Assembly: GCA_910589415.1 (NCBI GenBank)
Contig: OU342632.1
Coordinates: forward strand, 45,435,341-45,499,340
Reading direction: 5' to 3'
DNA length: 64,000 bases
Origin: Malachius bipustulatus
Lineage: Eukaryota > Arthropoda > Insecta > Coleoptera > Melyridae
A program made the translations under genes and the position numbers. The notes under the pieces were generated by a model. That model searched no databases. It was not told the DNA's origin and was given only the letters and a program-made list of their open reading frames with translations. This document shows, one piece after another, positions 45,813-57,599 of this stretch; position 1 is the stretch's first letter, and each line of letters starts with the position of its first letter.

Positions 45813-47906
45813 ATGAATTTTGACACTGTATTTTTCTCATGTGCAAGTTATATGTGTATTGTACCAGGTTTGTTATTTAAAAATAAAAGTTTAACTCTCT
45901 CCATCAGATATAAGATTTTTATTTGTTCAGAAGTTATTTCACTAGCGGCTGTATCGCTCTATTGCAAAATAATGCTATATGTTTGCCATCCACATCCTCA
46001 TATAGTTGGAATATTAGTGACTGGTGTATCATTTTTGCTTGATCTGTTCCTCCTTCTTATCAACGGATATAACATTCTAATGAATTTTGATGCTTGGTCT
46101 AGATTGAATTTTAATGTAGTAAACTTACAAAATCTTATAAATGCTGTCAAATACGAGAAGCTCGACTTGGATATGAGCTTTAACGGATTAAAATTTATAA
46201 TAAATTTCTGTTTATCCAGCTTAGTTTTTTTAGCTGTAAATATAAATGAAGTGTTCTTGCGGCCGAAAATAACTCACACAAACACTGAGATATTTTATAT
46301 TCCAATACTCTTGCTGAATTTTTGTAGTTTTATTCAAATTTTTGTTATCCTAAGAATCTTGCAGGAAATTGAGATTGGCTTTATAGCTTTAAAGGTGTAC
46401 TACGCATTCAAATTTAAACAAGTTAAAATTTTCCTTGGAAGTAATAATTCAGAAATTTTTTATACTCATCATCTGAAATTGATAAATAATATGAATTTGT
46501 ACTACACGAAATTGGATTCTATCGTAGAAGATTTTAATTCAGTGTTTGGCTGGCAAATTATGCTCTCAATTTTTGGAACTTTCTTCACTGTCATTTCATA
46601 TTTTGGAAGTTTTCTTCATAAGTCACCGAAAATGGCATTGGGATTTTTAGAGTGGTTAACTTTTTTGGGTGTTCCAGCTCTCATAATTGTAAGTATTATC
46701 AACAATAAATTTTTTTGAACGACACAGCCTAAAATGATCAGTGAAGTCAAAGACATCGATGTTTCACTGATCATTTTCAGCTCATCAGTCTCACGGATCA
46801 CCAATATAACCATGAGAGGATGTGTTGAGGATACGTCGTTGGCTTTCTTGACTTTACTTCAGAGGTCAGCTTTAACTCAAAATTGACAAAAATATTTTTC
46901 GAACTTCATCTAATATTTTTATTTTTTCCTGGCCTACTTTTTGGTAGTAATTTCAAAAAAAAAAAGCTGACGAGTATAATGGTGAAACTTTTTTTTTAAA
47001 CACAATACTTGGTCTCGTTTACTATTTACGCCACTGGTAAACTTTTGCTTTTGGAGAAAGAAGGCCAGGAAAAATACCCGCAGACAAATTGTTTTGAAGT
47101 ATAAACGGGACAGCCTGCGGTATATGTACAGTCCACATTCTCGCCCTGTTTTATAAAAAATACCTACAGGCTGTCCCTCATTTGAGAGATCACTATGGGT
47201 ATCTCGTAAATGCTAAGATATAATCAAGACATATCCATTTGGCATTACAAGAATTTTCAAAGACGATTAGATTCCAGAGTCCCAGCAGAGGCTTTGAATC
47301 TTTTTTAATCTCAGATGGGTAGTTCTTGACAACTTATGTTAAAGCCTAGAAAAAATTATTCATAAAATTTAAATAATTAATAATATTTCAAAAATAACAA
47401 ATCTCAATTTTTCAGTTTTTTGAGGATATTTCAGGAACGGTCACGGATATCTTGTTATATGTGACGGATTCGAAATATCTTGAGACGTTCGAGATATTCA
47501 CAGATATCTTGACGAATTCGTGATGGCCACATAAAAAGGCATTTTTTCTGAGCTCTGAAATAAGGGTCAACCTTTATAATAGTGTTGGAGTGTTTTAGAA
47601 AAATGATACATATGACTCATTCTTTTTCAGTATAGTACTCTGCTGATTGTTTTCGCTTGCGATTTGGTAGCAGCAGAAGCTGCCAAAACAACACACATGA
47701 CTACCAAACTGCTAGAAAATTTTCCTGTTGATTCCGTACAAAGACTAGAGTTGATCGAGTTTTCTCTATACAGCAAACACAACGATATATGTATTTCAGC
47801 GGCTTACTTCTTTCCCGTGAATAAAAGAACTTTGATAACATTGTCAAAAGCCCTGATTAGTTATGTTACTATCTTATTTCAGTTCAATGCAATAAACCAC
47901 CCATGA
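45813..47906 (+). CDS. Gustatory receptor 2, two exons (383 aa)
   Basis: Exon 1 45813-46688 (292 codons), donor GTAAGT at 46689; exon 2 47631-47906 (91 codons plus TGA), acceptor TTCTTTTTCAG; both phase 0. It has the seven-segment hydrophobic profile of insect gustatory receptors, with NSVFGW (residues 242-247), and the ACDLVAAEA block matching the C.H...E block of GR1. The C-terminal signature is SYVTILFQF (369-377), with S for the usual T. It is divergent from GR1 in sequence but has the same intron position, so both descend from a tandem duplication. The 0.94-kb intron holds a repeat fragment. An AATAAA follows the stop closely. Confidence 0.9.
47225..47545. repeat. Partial copy of the 30.5-31.2 kb inverted-repeat element
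   Basis: Resembles the right half of that element: TCAGATGGGTAGTTCTTGAC, then GATATTTCAGGAACGGTCAC and CGTGATGGCCACA. It lies in the GR2 intron. Confidence 0.55.
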
Positions 47907-47935
47907 ATATGTTGTGATGCTTATTATTATTTTAT

Positions 47936-47941
47936 AATAAA
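47936..47941 (+). terminator. Polyadenylation signal of GR2
   Basis: AATAAA 30 bases after the GR2 stop codon. Canonical hexamer and plausible distance. Confidence 0.55.
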
Positions 47942-48299
47942 GTTGAGAACTGAAAATTAAAACAATATGTTTTCGTGCACCCTACTCATGTACCTACCTA
48001 TATCCTGTAGGTGTCACTGTCATTCCATAGAAGAATAATAAAGTGTCATTGACATCTAAATATTAAGACTGAAATTTAAAAACTAAAAGTAAACAGGGTG
48101 TCAGAAATTAGTAGGTCAAGCACTTGACGACAGATTATTTGGCAAAAATAATGGGACTTTTGTCATGGCATTTTTCACATAGGCGCCCCTCCACCAATGC
48201 ATACGATGTCAAAGTATAATTTTAACAGTTTTTTATTAATTTCTCCCTTATGGTTTCTCAAACTTTATACGGTATTCGGTAAGTTGTCTTTAAAAAATA

Positions 48300-50600
48300 A
48301 AGTAGAATAATTTTTTTTCAGTGTTAATAATTTTTGGTTTCCATTATTTCTTTAATACCGAACGACATAAAAAAAAACAATATGGCGACCACAAGAAAAA
48401 CAAAAAACCTTCTTGCGCATCAATCGCAGAAACAGTGTATTTTTATGCGATTCAACTATGAAAATTTTTGCCGCCTTTTAAATTGGCTTTCTGAATTTTT
48501 CAATAGTCAGATCGAATTTGCGTAGTGGTTTACTGTGAAAATTTCATTTCATTTCGTTTGAAAGCGTGCCGTAAAATAGATTTTTACATATAATAAACCA
48601 AAAAAAAATTGGCAAAATTTAACAATTTCTCTTGTCCTATATACCCGCCACTGACTAACTTTAAAAAGTTACAGGCGAGTTCTGAAAACCGAACATTTGA
48701 AATTTTAGAGAAATAAACATCATGTAAAAAAATTCGAAAAACTCCGCCATTTCTCTTATTTGCTTCTTTAAATTTTGGAGAGTTACAAGCTATTAGTGTA
48801 GTTGTCTACTCCGAAAATTTCAGGTAAATTCCCTCAAAAATGTGCTCATAATCAATTAAAGAAATTTAGCCATTTTTACCATTTTCTTACCCACGCCACT
48901 AGCTTACTAATGAAAATAATTAAAATTTTATTGCATTAATTCAAATTTCAAATCATTTTAGTCCAATCTTGTTAATACAGGTTTGTAGGAGTTTTTATTT
49001 TCTGCAATTGGGGTTGGCAGGAGCAGTCATATCTGCATGGGTGGTCTCGCCCGAGCCGAGCGCGATGAAAACGGTGCGCTGGTCTGGTGCTGGTGCTGGT
49101 TTTAAATCAAGCAGTCCCGGGTCTGAATATTACATTCAATCGTTAAGTTATTAAACAAGCCTTTAATTGTCATCCTCATTATTTTGTTGTGAAAAGTTTT
49201 CTTTCTATATTGCTTATACAGGGACTAAAAGATAGCCTTTTTCCCTAAAATTCAAAAAGCCGCCATTTTGAAAGGCTCGATCGATTTTGCTCAAAAAATG
49301 CAATACCAGACCACTACTTGTAGATAATATCTTCCTCCCATAAAAATTTCAGCCTCCTAGATTGAAAACTGCTACCAGAAAACCGTGCCACAGGACCGGA
49401 TGTTTCGAAATTTTAAAGGACACCCTGTAGAAGTAACGCGACTTTTGAAAAAATTTTCAACGAAAATTTAACGTCATCCCGAAGTTTCACAAGAGTAAAA
49501 AATTTCTTCCACTAATCTTGAAAGATGAAGCTACTAGAGCGTTTTTAAAATTTTAGAGAAATTTACATCATGTAAAATAAATTTAAATATCTCCGCCATT
49601 TTTGTTATTTGATCCTTGAAATTTGAAGATTAAAGAGTATTAGTATAGTTGTCTACTGTAAAAATTTTAGTTCAATTCCTTCAAAAATGTGCTCAAAAAC
49701 TGTTATAGAAATTAAGCCACTTTCACTCTTTTCCTACCCACGCCACTGGCTTATTAATGGAAAAAATTAAATTTTTTTTGCATTAACTCAAATTTCAATT
49801 AATTTTCTTTCAATCCTGTTAACTTGATGTGAAAGTTTTTTTGCCATCTTGCTCATACAGGGATTCAAAAAATAGTTAATTTTCCGAAAATTCAAATGGT
49901 CGCCATTTTGAAACGGCTCAGCCGATTTTGCTCAAGTGCAATACCAGACCACTCCTTGTGGACATCTTACTCTCACAAAAATTTCAGCCCCCTAGATTGA
50001 AAACTGCGGCCAGAAACCGTGCCTCAAAGTCCGGATTTGGGGAACTTTGAAAGGACACCCTGTAGAAGTAACGTGACTTTTGGAATTTTTTTCAACGAAA
50101 ATCTAAAGTCATTCCTCAGCTTTACAAGAATCCAAAATTTCGTTCACTAATCTTGAAAGATAAAGCTACAGGAGCGTTTTGAAAATCGAAAAATCGTGAT
50201 TTTGGAGAAATAAATATATATATAAATATATATATATATATATCGTGGGCAGGTGAATTTTGGAAAACCACTTTTTCGTGATCTGGGGGTCATGATCGGT
50301 GGACATTTGATGAGTTTGGGTGATTTTCGAAAAGTGATGTCGTCCTCAATAGTGTATTTTTTTGTTAAAAAATACACTAAAAGTTGGCTATGAACACTCT
50401 GGGATCTAGTCAGCCTTGAAAATTTTTCAAATGTCAGATGAATAGCTCCTGACGACTTATGTAATCCTAAAAATAATCATTTATTAATTTCCAATAATAA
50501 AAAAGATTGCCAAAATAAGAAATTTTGATTTTAATATTTTTTCAGGATATTGCAGCAACGACTGAAAATATCCTGAATTTTTTTCAGTTTCTTATTAAGC
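48300..50600. repeat. Inverted-repeat element fragments flanking composite copy C
   Basis: 48300-48405 and 50384-50600 together match the continuous sequence at about 30800-31130. The match breaks exactly at AAGAAAAACAAAA / TTGGCTATGAACA, where the composite repeat is inserted. This gives an older element split by a younger one. Confidence 0.65.
48406..50383 (+). repeat. Composite ~635-bp-unit repeat, copy C (full, with terminal hairpin)
   Basis: Starts AACCTTCTTGCGCATCAATC, runs through about three units, then (AT)n at 50214-50242 and the hairpin module (hairpin 50350-50379), ending CTAAAAG. About 215 bases at 48975-49190 interrupt the second unit and may be a separate small insertion (GC-richer, CTGGTGCTGGTGCTGG). 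The junction with split flanking repeats defines both ends, with AAAA-like sequence on each side. Confidence 0.75.
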
Positions 50601-52215
50601 ACAACTTTGCCTCAATTTAACCGAGTCCGTATCTCTTCGTGTAGCTTCTCTGTGTACTTGAACAATAATAATACTCGTAGCATGCAGGGACAAGGGATTT
50701 TTGATAAAAATCTTAATTAAAATGCAGCAAGTAATTATCAGAAGAAAAATTATTGAAAGGCTAATCAAGCGTAACTGTCATTACGCAAAAAGAACATTAT
50801 TTTGGAAAAAGTTGCAAGTCAAGCTGAAACTTGTGTTTCCAGAAAAATCTCTGAAATAACCATTGCTTCTATGGTAATGTCAGTTACAGAGAGTATTTTT
50901 TCGTATCTCCTTCCGTGCTTGCTATTATTGGGATTTTTGAGACACAAACAGATTTGCATATTAAAAAGCCGAAGTATACTCAAAAGTCACAACAAACCGT
51001 TTGCTTTATACTCATTAAGACCTACCTACCTACGGTTTGTTGTGACAAACAGATTTGACTCGTCATGATGCGAAATTATGGTACATTTAATCCGCAAGAT
51101 GTTTGGAAATAAATGTTTTCTAAAATATTTGGAAGCATTTTTGCAGTTGACACTGCTCAATAATTAGCACATTCACTGCCCCTATAAAATTATTCGTTGT
51201 CAGAGTCAGGTGCCACCGCATATAATTTTAGCCAAACGCGTTTTTACTAGTATAAGTGAATGTAAAGTCCAATTAAAAATATTTTTGTTAAATTTAAAAG
51301 GCAAAAAATCAAAAACGCGCGTTACATGTTTTGGGCACAGGAAAAGGTTATAGCCTTTTAATTAGACATAGTGCCTAATCAACGCACTTCGCGCGGTGCC
51401 TAACAACGCGTTAGGTACGGTACTTACCTACTCCACGCGGCTCCTTCTCCAACTAATTTTTATTTTTAGTTTAAAAATTTTTTTTTTTTTTCTTGAAATC
51501 AGCAACGCGCCTGGCGCGGTGCAGGCACATGTTGTAAGTAACACTAAAGCGCGTCGCGCGTTGAGGGCAGTGAAATTGTTAGAGGGCTTAGATACAAGAT
51601 TGACAATTGATGTATTTGATAGTTACACCCGCATTAAAATGTTTTGCAAAAACTGAAGCTACTAGAGCCTGGTAAGCACCATAACTTTACTGCTGGGAAC
51701 TCAAAGCATTTTGAAAAGGATAATACAATCTTTTCCTCTTGGTTTTCCTCTTTTATCAATTATTACTTTTCACAGTATGTTAAATGATTTTCTTATTTTT
51801 TTATCAATGAGTATTATAGTTATTGATCTATCAATCAATTTCCCTTTATTATGTAAAATTGGTTTCACTTAATATCAATTGCTTTTTCACATTTTTTTCA
51901 CGTGCCGTGACAGTCTTATAAACATTGGAAAAGCATTTAAATAGAAATTGAAAAATCACCCTGACGTTTGCTGAATGGGAAAATCATTTCACAAATTTGG
52001 AAATACCATTGACGAAAGACGAAAACCAATAGAGAAAGACTGTAAGCTGGGGCAAAAATTTATCTGCTCGAAAGTATTGTCATCGTGGGTTTGAAAACAA
52101 ACCGCAAGCGGTTTACCAGAAGCCCTCATATTGTCAAAATGTCATTGTTTTGATGTGGTTTAGGGTATGGTAGCATCATAATATGACCTGAGCGAGTTAG
52201 GAGATACGCAATTAC
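50601..52215. other. Unassigned interval
   Basis: No gene supported. At 51330-51560 there is CG-rich text with GCGCGGTGC repeated (about 51391 and 51513). An 88-codon ORF at 50802-51068 has a hydrophobic stretch but no family match. Confidence 0.35.
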
Positions 52216-53453
52216 AGTATGGTAGGATTAAGTTTAAAAAGTCATATGTGACGTCATACTAAGCGTCCGAATTAAAAATGTCAAACAGTTAAATTTCAAG
52301 GTGCGAACGAGCGTCAATTATTAATGAAGGAATCATTCAAACAATGATTTGAACGGTTTAAGTCAGTTTGACAGACACTGACATAAATGTATACAGGGTG
52401 GGCCATCGAAAAGGTAACAAGCCTAATAGTTTGTAAAGTGAAGATGTATGCGAAAAACGCCGAAACAGGTCGATTTTGTTATCGAGGGGGACATATTTTT
52501 GTGACAAATTTAACTACCCAAGTTCACCCCCTTGGCAGGGGTAGCTACCCCTTTGCTTATCATCATAGGAAACAGCTATCGAGTGATACATCATTTGAAA
52601 GCTACTTGAATTCTCTTTACAACGATATCCAACATTTTGGGTTTCGCTTACATACAGGGTGGCCCCACGAAAACGCAACTGGCCTTAATAACTTGGAAAC
52701 TGAAGATGTACGCGAAAAACACAGAAACAGGTCGATTTTGTTATCAAAGTAGGCATATTTTCGTGACAAATTTAACTACCCAAGTTCACCCCCTTGGCCG
52801 GGGTAGCTACCCTTTTGCTTATCATCATAGCGGAACAGCTATCGAGTGATACATCATTTGAAAGCTACTTGAATTCTCTTTACAACGATATCCAACATTT
52901 TGGGTTTCGCTTACATACAGGGTGGCCCAACGAAAACGTAACTCGCCTTAATCACTTGTATTTAGGCCACCCTGTATGTAAGCGAAACCCAAAATGTTGG
53001 ATATCGTTGTAAAGAGAATTCAAGTAGCTTTCAAATGATGTATCACTCGATAGCTGTTCCCTTTGATGATAAGCAAAGGGGTAGCTACCCCTGCTAAGGG
53101 GGTGAACTTGGGTAGTTAAATTTGTCACAAAAATATGTCCCCCTCGATAACAAAAGCGACCTGTTTCGGCGTTTTTTGCATAGATCTTCCCTTTCCAAAT
53201 TATTAGGCTTGTTACCTTTTCGATGGCCCACCCTGTATATAATTCTCATTCAAAACCAATGTTGACGTAGGTATACTTTTTTATGAGGGATGGAGTGTTT
53301 AGACAAACTGGACGGCTTCTATGAGAACCACGTAAATGAATGAAATACATTTACGTGAAAATACAACGAACTATCAGAAGGATGTGTATTCTTAATCGAT
53401 ACATATGACTTTTTAAACTTAATCATACTATAACTGGGTAGTGAGTGGTACGA
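52216..53453. mobile_element. TIR element with nested foldback insertion
   Basis: Outer ends CAGTATGGTAGGATTAAGTT and TTAAACTTAATCATACTATAACTG pair. The outer flesh matches 26109-26526 in inverted order. A CAGGGTG foldback (52394-53235) sits inside. Confidence 0.65.
52394..53235. mobile_element. CAGGGTG foldback with duplicated left arm (842 bp)
   Basis: Ends CAGGGTGGGCCATCGAAAAG and complement, flanked by TA. The left arm is present twice in direct order (52394-52657 and 52658-52918, both with CAAGTTCACCCCCTTGGC and CGATATCCAACATTTTGGGT), followed by a single inverted arm (52968-53235). ORFs across it are by-products. It is noncoding. Confidence 0.8.
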
Positions 53454-54816
53454 TTGATTTTCAGTTTTTGCGAACAAATTTAGATAAAACAGATTTGCCA
53501 TGACAATTTGTGGTTCCATAAAGTCCTATATTGCTAATTTTCGAGATATTGTAAATTTTTTATTGCATCACATAGCAATTTTGCTAAAATATTATGTTAT
53601 ATGCTATATAAGAAAACGCTATTATAAGGCCATTTGAATACTTTGTTACTTATTGATTATTTCTAGCATCGATCATCTCAAATAATTTATTATGCACAGC
53701 AAAATAGTATTATATTTAACAGCCCTGAGAATAGCTCGTTAAATATTCTCGATTCATTGTCATCACCGGATAATCTACTTTCAATAATATCATACCTAAT
53801 GATTTTTTCATGAAACAAGTACTAAAAGTATTGATTAGACTGAGATAATTGAGTATCCTCTAAGTATTAGATGATTAATTGATATTACCTATACCTATAT
53901 TGAGTTTGAAATTAAAACAAAAAATAGTTATTTATTATACAAGAGAAAAAACTACACATCGAGAGCTAAGATCGCACTTTTTTCTCGTGTGTAATATACA
54001 ATTTTTTTCTGCGAGAAGAAATATCAGTGTTAGAATGTCGAAAAACGTAGTTAGATAACTGAAAATAATGTCGGAAAAATGATTTATGTTAAACTTGGAT
54101 TTTCAAACTGTCTTTTGTCGTAATTGACGTTGCCTGGGTAACGAAACGATTTAATTATTACATAAACGTCATATTAATGTAATTAAAATTGAAGACAGTT
54201 TTGCAAAGATTCTTGTTAGTTATCGATGAGTGAATTTAATAATATGGATAGCGATTATTATAAAAATTCCCTTAATAATTGCCATTTGGATAATAAGGTA
54301 ACTTTCCTTTACGTATTTGATATAAATTTAATGATATCTGAGTGTTAATAGTAGCTATACCTAAGCCGCCATTTCGGGGAAATAAGTACTCATTTATTTC
54401 CCTGCTAATTCATTTTTTTCCCCGATAAGATGCAGCTCATATAATGAGGCATTTTTCTACCTGTCAACGGGGAAAAAAGGTCAAACTTTTAGCCCGTCGC
54501 AGAAAAAATATATTTATTTCTCACACTAGATTATTTTTGAGTTTACCATTATTTTCCCATTTTGTTATATTTCTATAAATATAAGAGAAATGATGCCTTA
54601 GTTGTTTAATAAAAAAGTCAATCCTATCAACCCTATGCTGTAGCTCTTTAAAATCTTCACATCTCTGATTCATCGCAGATTCTAAGAATCTGCATGTGTT
54701 TTTCACAATTTTTTGAAAAAAGTTGTGACTCATAAATATATTCTAAGAATACACAAATCAAAATAATGATATCAGATAATTCTAAATCACAGAAGAATTG
54801 TTTGTTCTTCTGTGTC
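53454..54816. other. Unassigned interval
   Basis: AT-rich, no gene, RNA or element boundary supported. Confidence 0.3.
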
Positions 54817-56508
54817 TACAGGTTGTCCTAAAACTAATTGGCGGAAAAGCTCTGCAGTACCTACGTTATGGGAAAGTATCATCGGTGGCCAGAAAAAATA
54901 ATAAAAAAAATCTATATGTGCTGTTTTTCGAGCTTATTAGCAAGAAACTAAAACGTAAATTTGGCAACGTGACTAAAATAGGTGCATATATTGGTGAACG
55001 GTGTGAAGTTAATTGTAAAATTCGTTTCCGTGGAAGCCTTCGATAATAAAATGATGACCTACAAATGAGCATGGCACCTTGCACTTATTTCAAAAATGCG
55101 TTATCGTACCTAGATATCTTGAGAAATTGGAACGCTTTAAAGGTGGGAAGGTACAACCTGATTAGGAAATTATTATTTTTTAAATACTTCAAATCATGAA
55201 AATTGCTTATTGTTACGCATGTTTATTAAAGTAATTGCTCAAAATATTGTCCTTACCCCTCCAAACAAACATTGCTCGATGCACAATGTTGGTTTGCACG
55301 GGCTGTAACATTTGATGAGGCGTAACGGTGGCAGCAGCTTTTCGAATTCTCACTATTAGGCATGGTGTAGTTATCTTACACCGTGCTATTAGATCTTGCT
55401 CATTTTGAACAGGAGTTGACTTGATGTGACCCCAAAAGAAAAAGTAGAGTGGGGTGAGATCCGGGGACCTCGTTGTATTGCTCCATTGCGGCCTATCCAT
55501 CTTCCTGGGTATTGTTCATCTAACCAGGTTCTCACAAGACGAGAAAAATGAGCTACAGCACCATCCAACTGCATCCACATATCTTGTATTTCCTCCAGAG
55601 GAAGGTTGTCTAATCGTTCCTGTAGATCGCCGTTCAGAAATTCAAGAAAATTCTCTCCATTTAACCTTTGCGGCAATATTATAGGTTCCACAAGCTCATT
55701 TCCCAGAATCCCAGCCCACACATTAACGCCAAAACAATGTTGATGGGGATGTTCAAGTGACATATGCGGATTTTCCAAAGCATAATGATGATTATTGTGC
55801 TGATTAAAGAAACCATCCCGTGAAAAATTTGCTTTGTCGGTCCATAACACACGAGAATTGCAGGCATGTTTTGCTTCTACTTTCCGCAAAAACCAATAAC
55901 AGTAACAGTAGTAACTCGCGGTTCAAAATCGATGTAAAAGAGCCCTGCACATTGGTGTAGTGTTACGGGTGATAGCCCTCACCAGCATAAACTTATGAGT
56001 AGAGTGCTAACTTATGAGTGAACTCATGTGCATTCCCATGGAAGTCACCCAAGATCAATATCATACCTGTGTAATCAAATCATGATTTGTGTGCATTTTT
56101 CTCGTCAATATTAGGAAAATGATGATATAACATTTTAACAGTAGGTACTGTGACCCGTTCACAAAATCTGTTCTTGGTTCGAAAACATGTTGCCAAAAAT
56201 ATGTTACCAAATGCATTTTCACAGCATCTTGATAAAAAAATCAGATATTTGAAATGAAATTGAAGAGAGAATGTACCTAAAGGTTTGAGAGCTTTTCTAA
56301 TCAAATAACCATTAAAGACGCGTAATTATTTGTATAACATGATTTCCTTTTTCTCATTACTCAAAAATAAAGAAGTTGAGTTCTGAACTTTGCCTCTTCA
56401 TATCGCAGTCAATTGACGACTTGGTTTTTTCAATATTTTTTTTTGGCCTCTTGATGATACTTCTCCAAAACCAAATTGCAGAGCTTTTCCGACATTTTTA
56501 GGACATAT
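54817..56508 (-). mobile_element. IS630/mariner-like DNA transposon relic
   Basis: Left CAGGTTGTCCTAAAACTAAT with CGGAAAAGCTCTGCA mirrors right TGCAGAGCTTTTCCGAC with TTTTTAGGACAT, giving imperfect TIRs of about 40 bases. A frameshifted transposase lies between them on the minus strand. Confidence 0.7.
55213..55910 (-). pseudogene. IS630/mariner-like transposase, frameshifted C-terminal part
   Basis: The upstream frame (to about 55475) reads VLWTDKANFSRDGFFNQHN, then FGVNVWAGILGNELVEPIIL, QLDGAVAHFSRLVRTWL and YPGRWIGRNGAI. A frameshift near 55475 moves the text to the next frame, which continues RSPDLTPLYFFFWGHIKS and runs to about 55213. The three DDE positions are visible (WTD, LDGA.AH, SPDLTP). 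N-terminal helix-turn-helix is missing. The pattern is the common insect Tc1/mariner-superfamily type. It is non-functional. Confidence 0.85.
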
Positions 56509-57599
56509 TATAAAAATAAATTTTGATATTAAATGTGTTTACAATAAAATAAATACTACTATTCTTTATGTAAATAGGTAAACACATAGTCTTAAACTAA
56601 GTATAAATAAATAATTAGATAAATAACTAGTGTACCTATAGTGTGTAAAGTGTAAAATAACTATAAATATTAATTCATAAAAAATAATTGATTAATTGAG
56701 TCTGGGACTGCTTTATAGACACACTTTTTAAAGTCAATCCGTTACAAAGCAAATTGTTGGGATTTCAAGTGTAGCTTTTTTATCCAAAGAAAAAAATCAA
56801 CTAATTAGGTATCAATTTAAAGATAGGTACCTAGATACTTCAGGTAGATAGTTCATAAAACTTAATGATTGATCTGATTTTGAATTTTGAAATTCGCGGG
56901 TCTTTTTTACTATAAATAGTCCCAAATCATAATTATTGGCAGTAACTAATATTACCTACTAAAAAAGCCATTTCGGAGAAGCGGTACTTAAGCAGAATAT
57001 TTTCTTCGAAACATAAGTTTCTGCTTGCCGCTTCTCCGAAATAGCTTCTCGGAATGTCAGATACTACCAACAATTTTGATTGGAGACTATAATAGAAATA
57101 ATGGAAATATTACCGACGGTAGGATTCTTCTTCAGTTGAAAGAAAGATGAAAAAAAAATTTAACACAAAACAGTAAGTTCATTTTCGTTGAATATAATGA
57201 AACAAGGCATTTTTATTTGTCCATTACAATAACAGTTTTTAATTAAAAAAGAAACGAAATTTTAAATTTCTATTTTTGAAAAATTTTAAAAATTAATAGT
57301 TTTATTTTTATTAAACTTACTTGGAAAGTTTTTTTTTTGCAAATCAATAGTAAATGTTTTTCCCATATGATGCCTTTTTTGGCGAACAATGTATAATGTA
57401 AGTATTTTCCTACCTACTTTTTAAAAAAATATAAAAGGGTGAATAGGTATCCAATTACTTAACTCTTTCTGATATACTTAAATGCATTAATATTGCATTA
57501 ATTCATGGCAAAGTTATATTACTTAAATTATTTATAACCTCTTTGAAAGCTCAGTATAAAGTCACCAATTGAATCTATAAAAGCTGCAAATATTTCGGT
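56509..57599. other. Upstream region of GR3
   Basis: No gene seen. A small imperfect palindrome at 56970-57047 (CATTTCGGAGAAGCGG / CCGCTTCTCCGAAATAG). TCTATAAAAGCT about 30 bases before the GR3 ATG resembles a TATA box, but the distance to a start of transcription is unknown. Confidence 0.35.

Noticed and set aside
42965..50383. Helitron identity for the composite repeat (terminal hairpin near CTAA)
   Set aside because: The CTAA overlaps the hairpin itself, the flank is not T, and no 5' TC end with A|T insertion is seen.
50802..51068. 88-codon ORF with a hydrophobic stretch as a GR N-terminal remnant
   Set aside because: The FSYLLPCLLLLGF segment is suggestive, but nothing after it follows the GR pattern.
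52387..53012. Overlapping plus-strand ORFs of 70-121 codons
   Set aside because: They are readings of the duplicated foldback arm and repeat the same text; no real protein.
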